NCBI RefSeq assembly: GCF_000429125.1
Contig: NZ_AUBG01000001.1
Span: forward strand, 372,001-436,000
DNA: 64,000 nt
Source: Aequorivita capsosiphonis DSM 23843
Lineage (GTDB): Bacteria; Bacteroidota; Bacteroidia; Flavobacteriales; Flavobacteriaceae
Reading direction: 5' to 3'
Within the stretch, counting starts at the first letter, position 1. Each line of letters begins with the position of its first letter. Shown piece by piece: positions 24,126 to 33,131 of the stretch. The notes under the pieces are model-generated. The model was given only the letters and a program-made list of their open reading frames with translations, was not told where the DNA came from and made no database searches. Made by a program: the position numbers and the translations under genes.

Positions 24126-25235
24126 ATGGAAAAACTAACAGTTTTATTTTTATTTCTTACGCTTGCACTGGCGTCTTGTCAGGAAAAATATCCAGACTTA
24201 AAAGAAGACGGCGTTTATGCTGAATTTATTACCAACAAAGGAACTTTCGTTGCTAAATTGAAAAATGACAGTGCGCCACTTACAGTTTCAAATTTCGTTG
24301 CATTGGCAGAAGGCACCAACGGAATGGTAGATTCAATTTATAAAGGCAAACGTTTTTATGACGGACTTAGCTTTCACCGTATAATCAAAGATTTTATGAT
24401 TCAAGGTGGAGACCCAAAAGGTGATGGAACTGGAAATCCAGGATATGCATTTCCAGATGAAGTAACCGATACCATTCGTTTTGACAAGAAAGGACTTTTA
24501 GCAATGGCAAATTCAGGACCAGGTACTAATGGAAGTCAATTCTTTATCACTTTAAAAGAAACACCTTGGTTGGATGGTCGTCACACTATCTTTGGCGAAA
24601 TCGTTAAGGGACAAGACGTTGTTGATGCTATCGGAAACATGGAAACCGAAAAACCAGGCGATAAGCCAAAAGAACCTGTTATTATTGAAAAAGTAAACAT
24701 TATTAATAAAGGCGATGTTAAGGTTCCATATTTCACAGAAGAGATGGGCAAGCTTGAAAAAGACAAGAAAGAAAAAGAAGACCGTATAAAGGACGTGGCA
24801 GCAGCACAAGCCAAAGAGCTTAATGCTATGGAGGCTAAAGCGGATTCACTTCCCTCCGGAGTTAAAATTTATTTTAATGAAAAAGGTGATGGCCCACAAC
24901 CAAAAGAAGGCGATAAGATTTTGATGAACTATGCTGGGTACCTGGCTGATGGACACCTATTTGATTCAAACATTTTGGCAAACGCAGAAAAATTTGAAAT
25001 CGTTGATGAAATGCGTAAAGCTGCAAAACAATATGTTCCTGTACCAACGGACTACAGCAAGGATGCACAACTGATTCCTGGTTTCCGCGAAGGTTTATTG
25101 AATATGAAAGTTGGCGATAAGGCAACTATCTTTATTCCATCTCATTTAGCTTACGGAAAAAGAGGAATTCCTGGAGTTATTCCTCCAGATTCTGAATTGA
25201 TTTTCCAACTTGAAATTGTTGAGATCGTAGAATAG
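24126..25235 (+). CDS. Cyclophilin-FKBP fusion lipoprotein
   Basis: 369 residues with a lipobox LASC (Cys about 18). Residues about 27-190 form a cyclophilin-type prolyl isomerase (YDGLSFHRIIKDFMIQGGDP, NSGPGTNGSQFFITL, LDGRHTIFGEIV), and about 238-369 an FKBP-type isomerase (GPQPKEGDKILMNYAGYLADG, LIPGFREGLLNMKVGD, YGKRGIPGVIPPDSELIFQ). The linker, about 191-237, is charged and may be a coiled coil. It sits directly after gldI, so two periplasmic prolyl isomerases are coexpressed, presumably for outer-membrane and exported proteins. Ends in a strong terminator. Confidence 0.93.
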   Translation: MEKLTVLFLFLTLALASCQEKYPDLKEDGVYAEFITNKGTFVAKLKNDSAPLTVSNFVALAEGTNGMVDSIYKGKRFYDGLSFHRIIKDFMIQGGDPKGDGTGNPGYAFPDEVTDTIRFDKKGLLAMANSGPGTNGSQFFITLKETPWLDGRHTIFGEIVKGQDVVDAIGNMETEKPGDKPKEPVIIEKVNIINKGDVKVPYFTEEMGKLEKDKKEKEDRIKDVAAAQAKELNAMEAKADSLPSGVKIYFNEKGDGPQPKEGDKILMNYAGYLADGHLFDSNILANAEKFEIVDEMRKAAKQYVPVPTDYSKDAQLIPGFREGLLNMKVGDKATIFIPSHLAYGKRGIPGVIPPDSELIFQLEIVEIVE

Positions 25236-25255
25236 TTTCAGTATTTCTTAGATAT

Positions 25256-25293
25256 AAAAAGAGGAAACAGTTTAAAAACTAGTTCCTCTTTTT
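25256..25293 (+). terminator. Terminator after the cyclophilin-FKBP gene
   Basis: Inverted repeat AAAAAGAGGAA ... TTCCTCTTTTT with inner pairing AGTTT / AAACT, 20 bases after the stop, with T runs on the 3' side. It can act in both directions, also for the convergent pepD. Confidence 0.8.
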
Positions 25294-25368
25294 ATATTTA
25301 AAACAGGACGAAAAAAGATTATTCCTCTTTTCTCTTTATTCTTTCCTCTTTATTCTATCTCCTTTCCT

Positions 25369-26820
25369 CTATTTCTTCGGAATATTCTTCAAGATCTCCA
25401 TTACGAAGTCCCAGTATTTTTTTGCTGAAGAAATGCTTGCTCGCTCATCAGGAGAATGCGCTCCTCTAATGGTTGGTCCAAAAGAGATCATATCCATATC
25501 AGGATAATTCTGGCCTAATATTCCACATTCCAAACCTGCGTGACAGGCAGCTACCTCAGCTTTTTCACCGTTCATCTTTTGATATAAACTATCCAAAACT
25601 TTTAAAATTGCGCTGTCCATATTCGGTGCCCACCCTGGATAATCGCCATCCAGTTTTACATCGTAGCCCGCAAGCTCAAAAGTAGAAGTCAGCGCATCTG
25701 CAAGAACATCTTTTGAAGATTCCACAGAGCTACGAGTTAAACATTCGACCTTAATTTTTCCGTTAGCAACCGAGACTTTCGCGATGTTATTTGAAGTTTC
25801 TACCAAATCCTCAATATCTGGACTCATTCTGTAAACACCATTATGAGCCGCATTCATTGCGTTTAAAAATACGCTTTGCTCACTTTTAGACATAACCTTA
25901 TTAGAACTCTCGTCGCTCTTTTCAGCTGTAATTGAAAGGTTTTCTTCCAAAGACTTATATTCTGAAGTAATGGCTTTCTTGATTTTTTCAAATGCTGTTT
26001 TAAACTCTTCTTCAGAAGAAACTAAAACTTGAGCAACACTTTCTCTCGGAATAGCATTCCGAAGACTTCCGCCTTCAAGTTTTGCCAATTGCATAAAATC
26101 CTTTGTAGCAAAAAGCACACGGTTCATCAACTTATTGGCGTTCCCCAAACCTTTTATAATGTCCATTCCACTGTGGCCACCGTTAAGACCATTAACCGTT
26201 AGCGTATAAGCTGTAGCATTTTTTGGCGCATCTTCTTCTATATAGGTTCCGGTTGCAGTAACATCTACGCCACCAGCACAACCAACGCCTATTTCGTCAT
26301 CTTCTTCGGTATCTAAGTTTAAAAGGATATCTCCTTTTAAAAGGCCACCTTTTAATCCTTTGGCACCAGTCATTCCGGTTTCTTCATCTATGGTAAAAAG
26401 TGCTTCAATTGCTGGATGAACAATTGTATCACTTTCAAGAATTGCCATAATTGTTGCAACTCCAAGCCCATTGTCCGCACCAAGAGTAGTTCCTTTTGCA
26501 CGAACCCAATCTCCATCAACATGCATTTCAATTCCTTGTTTATCGAAATCGAAATTGGTATCGTTGTTTTTTTGATGAACCATATCTAGATGGCTTTGAA
26601 GCACGATCATTTTTCGGTCTTCCATTCCGTTGGAAGCTGGTTTACGGATGATCACATTCCCAACTTCATCTTCCATAGTCTCCAAGCCAAGGTTTTTCCC
26701 AAAGTCTTTCATAAAGGCAATTACACGTTCCTCTTTTTTTGAAGGACGCGGCACTGCGTTTAAATCTGCAAATTTGTTCCAAAGGGCTTTGGGTTCAAGA
26801 TTTCTAATTTCTTCGTTCAT
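25369..26820 (-). CDS. pepD: Cytosolic aminoacyl-histidine dipeptidase
   Basis: M20-family metallopeptidase that cleaves Xaa-His and other dipeptides. 483 residues. Metal ligands and catalytic residues are seen in LQSHLDMVHQ (His, Asp), LGADNGLGVATIMAI (bridging Asp), TIDEETGMTGAKGL (Glu-Glu pair) and LNLDTEEDD (Asp); the C-terminal ligand is in RGAHSPDERASI. The lid domain starts with HSGMDIIKGLGN. Start is the ATG at 26820. It points away from the DUF3810 gene, across a 207-base gap with inverted repeats. Confidence 0.95.
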   Translation of the reverse strand: MNEEIRNLEPKALWNKFADLNAVPRPSKKEERVIAFMKDFGKNLGLETMEDEVGNVIIRKPASNGMEDRKMIVLQSHLDMVHQKNNDTNFDFDKQGIEMHVDGDWVRAKGTTLGADNGLGVATIMAILESDTIVHPAIEALFTIDEETGMTGAKGLKGGLLKGDILLNLDTEEDDEIGVGCAGGVDVTATGTYIEEDAPKNATAYTLTVNGLNGGHSGMDIIKGLGNANKLMNRVLFATKDFMQLAKLEGGSLRNAIPRESVAQVLVSSEEEFKTAFEKIKKAITSEYKSLEENLSITAEKSDESSNKVMSKSEQSVFLNAMNAAHNGVYRMSPDIEDLVETSNNIAKVSVANGKIKVECLTRSSVESSKDVLADALTSTFELAGYDVKLDGDYPGWAPNMDSAILKVLDSLYQKMNGEKAEVAACHAGLECGILGQNYPDMDMISFGPTIRGAHSPDERASISSAKKYWDFVMEILKNIPKK

Positions 26821-26856
26821 ATAATTTATATTTTGTGATAATTATTTTTTTCACCA

Positions 26857-26947
26857 CGAATACACAAATATCCGGCAAACGGATGCGTGGTCATTTATTT
26901 ACGTCTAAGCTTTTTGCACCAGCAAAAAGCTAACATTCGTGTATTCG
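26857..26947. repeat. Nested inverted repeats between pepD and DUF3810 gene
   Basis: Outer arms CGAATACAC (26857-26865) and GTGTATTCG (26939-26947); inner perfect 10-base arms AGCTTTTTGC (26908-26917) and GCAAAAAGCT (26922-26931) around ACCA. The outer sequence belongs to a CACGAAT-type element also seen at 62361. The position between two divergent starts suggests a structured leader or a mobile palindrome rather than a terminator. Confidence 0.6.
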
Positions 26948-27015
26948 CGGCACATTCCCACAAAATTAACTTTTTTCAATCGCTATAAAAATTATGAAGA
27001 GAAAGAATTCCTTTG

Positions 27016-27023
27016 TAAGTTTG
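27016..27023 (+). promoter_or_regulatory. Promoter -7 box before DUF3810 gene, leaderless type
   Basis: TAAGTTTG ends four bases before the ATG at 27028, the same geometry as the AidB-like gene at 2332-2344. I could not find a good TTTG 17-20 bases upstream, so this is a half-supported promoter. Confidence 0.4.
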
Positions 27024-27027
27024 ATTT

Positions 27028-28095
27028 ATGCAAAGACGAACTGCGCTTATTCTTGCGTTACTGCTTCCGATACAGTGGATTTTCCTCCAGATCCTAAAAA
27101 ATTTTCCAGAATTTGTGGAGAGACATTACAGCTTGGGCTTTTATCCCATGCTTTCCAAAGTATCACGCTATATCTTTGGTTGGGTGCCATTTTCCGTAGG
27201 AGACCTCTTTTATCTTTTGATTGCTTTGGTTACTATTCGATGGATTTATAAGAATTTTTACCGACTTCGTTTTGAGCCCTTTCGAGTATTTGTAGATATT
27301 CTCGCAGCAGTTTCTGTGGTTTATTTTATGTTTCACATTCTTTGGGCTTTTAATTATTATAGAGTACCTCTTCATAAATCCCTACAACTGGAAAGCGATT
27401 ATACTTATGAAGAATTGCTCTCCACTACAAACCGATTTATAGAAAAGAGCAACGCGATGCATCGTGAATTGGGCTATGCAGATTCAACGAAAATTGATTT
27501 GCCATTCAGTCAGAAAGAAATGTTTAGAAAAAGCTTAAATGGATATAAGAATCTTGAAAATGAATTTCCACAACTCGCCTATTCCCCGCGGAGTATCAAA
27601 AAAAGTGGCTGGAGCTTGGGCTTAACCTATATGGGATATAGCGGATATCTCAATCCATTTTCGGGGGAAGGGCAGGTTAACAACCTCATCAAAACCTATA
27701 AATTTCCGGTAGTTGCATGTCACGAAGAAGCGCACCAAATAGGATATGCCGCAGAAAACGAAGCCAACTTTATCGCTACTTTAGCCACCCTTCACAACGA
27801 CGATCTTTATATCCAATATGCAGGATATATTTTTACGCTGCGTTATTTAATAAACGAAGTAGCCCGAAATGACGAAGAGGAATACTATAGACTCTTAAAG
27901 AAAATAAACCCTGGAATCTTGGCCAGTTATAAGGAGATGCGTGATTTCTGGGAAAGCTATGAAAACCCGTTCGAGACTTTTTCAAAGGTGTTTTGGGATA
28001 ATTTCCTAAAAGCGAATAATCAAAGCGCTGGTATTATGAGCTATAACTATATGGTGGCGCTAGTGGTTAATTATTTTGAGGAAAGACCACTGTGA
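27028..28095 (+). CDS. DUF3810 membrane protein, putative zincin
   Basis: 355 residues with three N-terminal membrane helices (about 6-24, 55-73, 89-107) and a soluble C-terminal part. The segment ACHEEAHQIGYAAENEANF carries an HExxH motif (His232, Glu233, His236) with glutamates at 243 and 245 in the right region for a third ligand, as in membrane-linked zinc proteases; the family is formally unknown (DUF3810). The GWSLGLTYMGYSGYLNPFSGEG stretch is its other conserved core. A protease role is inference. Confidence 0.8.
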   Translation: MQRRTALILALLLPIQWIFLQILKNFPEFVERHYSLGFYPMLSKVSRYIFGWVPFSVGDLFYLLIALVTIRWIYKNFYRLRFEPFRVFVDILAAVSVVYFMFHILWAFNYYRVPLHKSLQLESDYTYEELLSTTNRFIEKSNAMHRELGYADSTKIDLPFSQKEMFRKSLNGYKNLENEFPQLAYSPRSIKKSGWSLGLTYMGYSGYLNPFSGEGQVNNLIKTYKFPVVACHEEAHQIGYAAENEANFIATLATLHNDDLYIQYAGYIFTLRYLINEVARNDEEEYYRLLKKINPGILASYKEMRDFWESYENPFETFSKVFWDNFLKANNQSAGIMSYNYMVALVVNYFEERPL

Positions 28096-28099
28096 TATG

Positions 28100-28341
28100 G
28101 CACGCCCCCTGCCCCCTAAAGAGGAAAGACAAAATAACAGCAAAATTTTAAACTCCCTTTAGGGTTGGGGTAAAACGCTGTGAAACTGGGCTTCGGTACA
28201 TCCCGATGAAAAATCGGGACACTCCGCCATCTTGGATTTGGTGTTTAAATTACTTTTAATAAAAATTTGAATCGATTTATAGGAAAGAGTGATTTGTTAA
28301 CTCACTTAACGTTGTGAAATTTTCACCACTCACCACTCAAG
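28100..28341. repeat. Composite repeat region in the gap after DUF3810 gene
   Basis: The 254-base gap to the next gene holds no open frame worth calling. Seen: GC-rich CCCCCT/GCCCCCTAAAG blocks near 28103-28121, CCCTTTAGGG near 28155-28164, a 7-base inverted repeat TCCCGAT / ATCGGGA at 28201-28219 and a short 7-base-step run (TTTCACC, ACTCACC, ACTCAAG) at 28321-28341. All are dispersed-repeat types found elsewhere in this window. Confidence 0.55.
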
Positions 28342-28349
28342 TTTAATAT

Positions 28350-29201
28350 CTAATCCACATACCTACCTTCCGCTGGTTTCACAAAAACAGAAGGATCCAG
28401 TAAGGTTTCGGTTGCAGCTATGTTATCAAACTTTATGTCCATTTCCTTTTTCTTCGGCTTGTCATTTTCAACAGTGTACCAAGAAAGTTTTTCTGGTAAT
28501 AGAAGTCCGTTTACATCTTGCCATTTATCGTATTTAATAAAGTGCCAATCGGTGCTTTTCTTTTGATCCTTAAACGTTACCGTGTATGCCAACCAAGCCA
28601 TTTTATTGGTTTCTGGGTCGAAGTATAGTTTGTATTCATCTTTGGAGGAATCTCCTACGCCATCATTATATGAAATTTTATAAGCATCGTACATTTTACC
28701 GTCCAATTCGGTAGGTTTTAGGGCTGTATAATTAGTTCCCGGATCTGCAATTACGAAAGGCATTGCATAAAAATAAAACATCAAGTTATGGTAAAATACT
28801 GGATCGCCTTTATAACCTACATCGTGCCGTAGAAGCCATACTTTTTTACCATCATAACCTATGGACCAGTCTTTGGATTCTATTTTCGATTTTCTATCCA
28901 GCAAGGAAACGGTGTGGATTTCAACACCATTCTTTCCCTTCATCTCAAAACAGAGATTGTTCATCTGTTTCCAATGGCTTAGTCCGCCGTGAGCCGTAAA
29001 AACAGCTTGAAGTTCTGCTGGAAACACCTTGGTTTTTTTTACCTGAACTTCTTTATTTTCATTAATAGTTGTTTTTACAGAATCGGCCTCTAATGCCTCT
29101 ACACGCGGATCAATCGTTGAATTTTCGGAGTTGTCTTTTTTATCGTTCTTACAGGCAGAAAGTAAAAGCAGAAGGGTACATATAGAAAGCAGTCGTTTCA
29201 T
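28350..29201 (-). CDS. Lipoprotein with DUF6503-like domain
   Basis: 283 residues. Lipobox LSAC near residue 16 after a hydrophobic stretch; then a low-complexity linker (about 18-55) and a beta-rich domain from about 60. Conserved phrases GLSHWKQMNNLCFEMKG, WSIGYDGKKVWLLR, YFYAMPFVIADPGT, YKLYFDPETNKMAWL resemble the DUF6503 / outer-membrane lipoprotein-sorting-like family that carries lipids or sugars, but I recognise it only by pattern. Located in the periplasm or outer membrane. A 7-base array (29279) lies in its upstream gap. Confidence 0.65.
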   Translation of the reverse strand: MKRLLSICTLLLLLSACKNDKKDNSENSTIDPRVEALEADSVKTTINENKEVQVKKTKVFPAELQAVFTAHGGLSHWKQMNNLCFEMKGKNGVEIHTVSLLDRKSKIESKDWSIGYDGKKVWLLRHDVGYKGDPVFYHNLMFYFYAMPFVIADPGTNYTALKPTELDGKMYDAYKISYNDGVGDSSKDEYKLYFDPETNKMAWLAYTVTFKDQKKSTDWHFIKYDKWQDVNGLLLPEKLSWYTVENDKPKKKEMDIKFDNIAATETLLDPSVFVKPAEGRYVD

Positions 29202-29278
29202 TATAGTTGATTTTAGTTTTTTAAAAGTAGAAAAGCTCCTCGATTTGGAGAAGATTTTTAGAAAGGTTTGTGAATAAT

Positions 29279-29313
29279 TAGTCGGTAGTCGGTAGACGAT
29301 AGTTGGTAGTTTT
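29279..29313. repeat. Degenerate heptamer array (TAGTCGG type)
   Basis: Five heptamers TAGTCGG, TAGTCGG, TAGACGA, TAGTTGG, TAGTTTT, ending 11 bases before the 3' end of the T9SS gene at 29325. The first two are perfect, the others drift. Confidence 0.7.
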
Positions 29314-29324
29314 GTCGGTTTGAT

Positions 29325-30503
29325 TTAGTTTTTTACCAATTTTTTAATCGCTGAATTTCCTTCCGAAGCAATCTTCACAAAATATACCCCGCTTTCCAAA
29401 GTAGAAACATTCATCGTTAGCATTCCGTTTTGCGGAAGTATTTTTTCAGAAGACAATAGTTTTCCTTGAATATCATAAATTGAAATTGTTGTTTCTGAAA
29501 CCAATTGTGAGGATTGAACTGCAAAACTTTCGGAAGTTGGATTTGGGGAGATGCTTAAATTTTCCAAAGCAAAAGCAGCCACCGAAATAGTCTGATCTGT
29601 TTCTATTTCAAAAGAAGCTATTACAAAACAACTCGTATCATAATTTTCCACCCGAACATATATTGTCTGTGGGTTTGTAATGTTTTGATATGCCGCAGGA
29701 TTTGCTATGACGAATTCATTATTCTGCGCATCCTCCTCGTTTTCATAGAAATAGACATTATAGTCTGAAGGATTTAAACCGAAGAGAATCACAGGAATAT
29801 TCACGGTAAGATCAAAAATTGCAAAGCCATCACCGTCGCCTTCATTTATAAATAAATCATCTGGTTCGCTTATTGGTGGGCTTTCGTTTACAATCAATTC
29901 TAATTCAACAACAGCGAAACAATCCGTTAGATCATTTGAAACCCGCACATAAATGGTTTGCGAAAATGGAACTATATTTTCGTAAGGACTTATCAGAGGC
30001 AAGCTTCCTAATAACGCATCAACAAGGGTTTCGTGATAGGTAAAAGAAAGATTCGGGTCATCATTACCTATTTCAGAATCTTTCTGTGTTAATACAAAAC
30101 TCGCAAAACCATCATTATCCTCATCGCAGACTTCCAGCGGTGTAGGTTCCGTTGGGGTTGGACTCATTAGCACTTCCAATGCTAATACAACAACAGCGAA
30201 TTCACCATCACTGTTTTCGGCTCTGGCGTAAACCTCATCATTATATGGATTGAAATTAATATAAGGATCTAAAACTTCATTCTCCATCTCCATTGCATCA
30301 ACCAGCGTTAAATGATAGGTTACCGTTATTGTAGGATTTCCAAGTGTGATATCATCATCTGCATCGTGAAGAATAAACTGTGCAAAACCATCATTATCCT
30401 CATCACAAACCATTAAGGGATCAGGCTCAGGGTTTACAATAATCTGGGAATGACTTGAAAGAGAAATTATGCTAAAAACGAAAAAGAGTAAAAATCTTTT
30501 CAT
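29325..30503 (-). CDS. T9SS-exported protein with CDED-type repeats
   Basis: 392 residues: signal peptide about 1-20, then three repeats of about 90 residues that each start with a PLMVCDEDNDGFAQF, PLEVCDEDNDGFASF or DLFINEGDGDGFAIFDL phrase and contain a TYHLTLVDA / TYHETLVDA or VYFYENEEDA segment and an IYVRVE/YARAE strand. A T9SS type A sorting domain covers about 318-392 (ISPNPTSESFAVQS ... LESGVYFVKIASEGNSAIKKLVKN). The Asp-rich loops suggest Ca binding. Such repeats occur in gliding-associated surface proteins. Adhesin-like role inferred. Confidence 0.8.
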   Translation of the reverse strand: MKRFLLFFVFSIISLSSHSQIIVNPEPDPLMVCDEDNDGFAQFILHDADDDITLGNPTITVTYHLTLVDAMEMENEVLDPYINFNPYNDEVYARAENSDGEFAVVVLALEVLMSPTPTEPTPLEVCDEDNDGFASFVLTQKDSEIGNDDPNLSFTYHETLVDALLGSLPLISPYENIVPFSQTIYVRVSNDLTDCFAVVELELIVNESPPISEPDDLFINEGDGDGFAIFDLTVNIPVILFGLNPSDYNVYFYENEEDAQNNEFVIANPAAYQNITNPQTIYVRVENYDTSCFVIASFEIETDQTISVAAFALENLSISPNPTSESFAVQSSQLVSETTISIYDIQGKLLSSEKILPQNGMLTMNVSTLESGVYFVKIASEGNSAIKKLVKN

Positions 30504-30629
30504 AATTAATAGTTTTCATGCAATTTAGTTAAAATTTTAGAATTGTTAATAAAAACTTAAATAATGCGATTTTCAGTTGGCGACATACGGATTTTTCAGT
30601 ACTCTTGTTTCGTTTAAAAAAGGCTATTT

Positions 30630-31337
30630 ATGAGAAAATTATATACATCCCAATTGCTTTTATTGGGGATTCTTTTGCTATTTCAATCTTGTGATATACG
30701 GGTTATGGACGATCATCGTATTTTGATTAAAGGAAGCGTTGTTGATGGTGAAAACAATCCAATTCCCAATATTCCTATTCGCAGCCATGCATACAGTGAA
30801 ATTTTCGGTGAAACACTCACAGATGCTAATGGCAATTTTGAATTTACATCATTGGAAGCAGAGAATTATTATCGATTAGAAATAGGCGTAAACATAAAAA
30901 CCAATATTTATTATTATGATGGTGGTTATAGTTATGACTTAACGGAAAACCCGGATTATTCCGGTAAACAATATTTTAAAGATTCAAGAGACCGGAATGC
31001 AAGCACCTATAATTTAGGTAAAATACAACTCAATAAGGCTGCCCGACTTACCATTTTATTTAATAATACTCCTGGCGATAACAACGCGGTAGCCTATAAA
31101 ATAGAATACCAAAGCGCTATTTGTGAAATAGATCTCAACCATAACAATCCCGAAGATTGTTTTGTAAATGACGACTACTATCAACAGCTGGATATAAACA
31201 CTTCAAACTTCCAAAACACCTTCAACAGTCAGTTAGGCTCCACTGTTTTATTAAAGTATATTCTAAATAATGAGCCGGAGCAAACCATCGCTATTCCACT
31301 AACAAACACCGATAATACGTATGTTTTCGAATTTTAA
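30630..31337 (+). CDS. Lipoprotein with carboxypeptidase-regulatory-like domain
   Basis: 235 residues. Lipobox FQSC near residue 21; then a short Ig-like/CarboxypepD_reg-like fold (GSVVDGENNPIPNIPIRSHA ... DANGNFEFTSLEAENYYRLEIGV). The C-terminal half has beta strands with Asn/Asp/Tyr and no motif I recognise. The gene ends 17 bases inside the next gene (31321), so the pair is translated together. Likely a surface lipoprotein. Confidence 0.65.
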   Translation: MRKLYTSQLLLLGILLLFQSCDIRVMDDHRILIKGSVVDGENNPIPNIPIRSHAYSEIFGETLTDANGNFEFTSLEAENYYRLEIGVNIKTNIYYYDGGYSYDLTENPDYSGKQYFKDSRDRNASTYNLGKIQLNKAARLTILFNNTPGDNNAVAYKIEYQSAICEIDLNHNNPEDCFVNDDYYQQLDINTSNFQNTFNSQLGSTVLLKYILNNEPEQTIAIPLTNTDNTYVFEF

Positions 31338-31965
31338 AATTTTCAGTATTGCTCTTGTAATTTCCGCATCCGCAATTGCCCAAGAATCCAATAAATCAGA
31401 AAACCCAATAATTGAAACCTCACAAGACTCAATAAAACCTGGCAAAGATGTAGGTAGCATCGTTATAGGCCCTTACTTTCCGGTATCATTTGGAGATAAC
31501 TTTGTAAACAACGGAATGGATCTAAAACTTGGAGCACGTATTTCCTTCAAGGTGAATGCGTATAAAGGATTTTATATTGGCCCATATTTCAGCTTTTTTA
31601 ATGGTGACGTAAACAATCCTGAATTATTAGGAAATTACTACAGTACCACCAATACAGTTGTTGGAGCTATTGCGGGTTACGAAAAACACCTTAAAAATTT
31701 CGATGTTAGCATTGGAGTTGGTGTAGGTGCTTCAAGATACAATAACCATGGTTTTAAAGATACCGCCACGGCAGTTTGGCTAAACCCAGAAGTCAGCTAT
31801 CGATTAACAACTTATTTAGGTGTTTATTTTACGCCAGAACTACGTCATGATTTTATGAATATCGATACACCTTCTGAATTAAAAGACACCTTTAACGGCG
31901 TAAATTACTTCAATCTCAGTTTTGGGCTTCGCATAAATTTGGGAACGGCTTATAGAAATTTGTAG
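31321..31965 (+). CDS. Outer-membrane beta-barrel protein
   Basis: 214 residues; a signal peptide about 1-20 (ALVISASAIAQ). The rest has alternating strands GSIVIGPYFPVSFGDN, DLKLGARISFKVNAYKGFYIGPYFSFF, NTVVGAIAGYEKHL, DVSIGVGVGASRY, NPEVSYRLTTYLGVYFTPELRH and NYFNLSFGLRINLGT, as in outer-membrane barrels of the OmpA/OmpW-like type. Coupled to the lipoprotein before it by overlap. A secretion or adhesion partner is possible, not shown. Confidence 0.68.
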   Translation: MFSNFKIFSIALVISASAIAQESNKSENPIIETSQDSIKPGKDVGSIVIGPYFPVSFGDNFVNNGMDLKLGARISFKVNAYKGFYIGPYFSFFNGDVNNPELLGNYYSTTNTVVGAIAGYEKHLKNFDVSIGVGVGASRYNNHGFKDTATAVWLNPEVSYRLTTYLGVYFTPELRHDFMNIDTPSELKDTFNGVNYFNLSFGLRINLGTAYRNL

Positions 31966-31983
31966 CTTAATAATACTGTTTTA

Positions 31984-32112
31984 GCGAAGACGCAAAGACG
32001 CTAAGAATATTTTCTTAAGAAATACTGAAGGTCAGATTTCAGAAAAATCTTAATTATACTCTTGATATGTTTACCTTTGCATCCTAGCGTCCTTGCCTGC
32101 CAGATGGCAGGT
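31984..32112. repeat. Octamer units and palindrome upstream of RNA methyltransferase
   Basis: Three 8-base units GCGAAGAC, GCAAAGAC, GCTAAGAA at 31984-32007 and a palindrome CCTGCCA-GA-TGGCAGG at about 32095-32110. A TACCTTTG box at 32072-32079 may be the -7 element for the gene at 32138; no -33 partner was found. Confidence 0.5.
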
Positions 32113-32137
32113 TTGCGAAAAAATTTTTACAAACAGC

Positions 32138-32941
32138 ATGCAAAAAAACATTACCAGCCTTCAGAACCCACTGATAAAACAGATTATTCTACTTCAGGAG
32201 AAATCGCGCGAGCGTCGCAAAACCAATCTTTTTGTTATTGAGGGATTGCGCGAAATTTCATTAGCGCTGAAAGGTGGGTATGCTTTGAAAACACTTCTTT
32301 TCTGTCCAGAAATTATTTCCGAAGAAGACGTTTTTAAACTGAAAGAATCTTGCAACAATGAAACAGAGCTTATAGAAATCACTTCTGAAATCTATGAAAA
32401 GTTAGCCTACCGAAGTTCTACCGAAGGAATTTTAGCGGTGGCTCATACAAAAGATTTAAGTCTGTTAAACTATAAACCACAAACCACAAACTCTTTAATT
32501 CTAATTGCTGAAGCTCCCGAAAAACCAGGAAACATTGGCGCGCTCCTTCGAACCGCCGATGCAGCAAATGTAGATGCCGTAATAATCGCAAATCCAAAAA
32601 CAGATTTATACAATCCAAACATCATCCGTAGTAGTGTGGGTTGTCTGTTTACCAATACGATTGCCACGGGAAGTACTTCAGAAATAATTTCGTTCTTAAA
32701 ACAAAACAATATCAACATTTACTGCGCCGCTCTACAAGCAGCTGTAAATTACGATACAATAGATTTCAAAGAAAGCACCGCTATAGTCGTTGGCACCGAA
32801 GCCACGGGTCTTTCAGAAGAATGGCTTAAAAACAGCACCCAAAACATCATCATCCCAATGCAAGGCGAAATAGATAGTATAAATGTATCAGTAGCAGCAG
32901 GAATTCTTGTTTTTGAAGCGAAAAGACAGCGTGGGTTTTAG
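32138..32941 (+). CDS. TrmH-family RNA 2'-O-methyltransferase
   Basis: SPOUT-fold methyltransferase that 2'-O-methylates rRNA or tRNA. From the ATG at 32138 it has 267 residues (the frame opens 45 bases upstream, but that part runs through the palindrome). N-terminal substrate-binding domain (about 1-105: KQIILLQEKSRERRKTNLFVIEG), then the SpoU core: GNIGALLRTADAANVDAV, NIIRSSVGCLFTN, VVGTEATGLSEEW and IPMQGEIDSINVSVAAGI (about 245-262), forming the knot and SAM site. The exact RNA target is not predictable. Confidence 0.93.
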   Translation: MQKNITSLQNPLIKQIILLQEKSRERRKTNLFVIEGLREISLALKGGYALKTLLFCPEIISEEDVFKLKESCNNETELIEITSEIYEKLAYRSSTEGILAVAHTKDLSLLNYKPQTTNSLILIAEAPEKPGNIGALLRTADAANVDAVIIANPKTDLYNPNIIRSSVGCLFTNTIATGSTSEIISFLKQNNINIYCAALQAAVNYDTIDFKESTAIVVGTEATGLSEEWLKNSTQNIIIPMQGEIDSINVSVAAGILVFEAKRQRGF

Positions 32942-33110
32942 TATTCAGTTGCAGTTTGCAGTCAAAAAAACGGAGTCTCAAAAAATACCCCAATCCTAAA
33001 GGGAGCAGACCGTACTCATTAATAGAAGCTGGGAAAAAACCAGAAAAATATTTAACATAAACTAAAACACCCAAACCCAAAAGAGAATTGTCTTTGCACC
33101 CCTTTAGGGG
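32942..33110. repeat. Short heptamer run and GC palindrome after RNA methyltransferase
   Basis: Directly after the stop codon, TATTCAG, TTGCAGT, TTGCAGT (32942-32962) keep a 7-base step. Further on, CCCCT-TT-AGGGG at 33099-33110 is a perfect palindrome of the class seen at 11106 and 55286. The M48 gene follows at 33132. No gene lies between. Confidence 0.5.
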
Positions 33111-33131
33111 CTGGGGGTAAAAACAAGAAAC

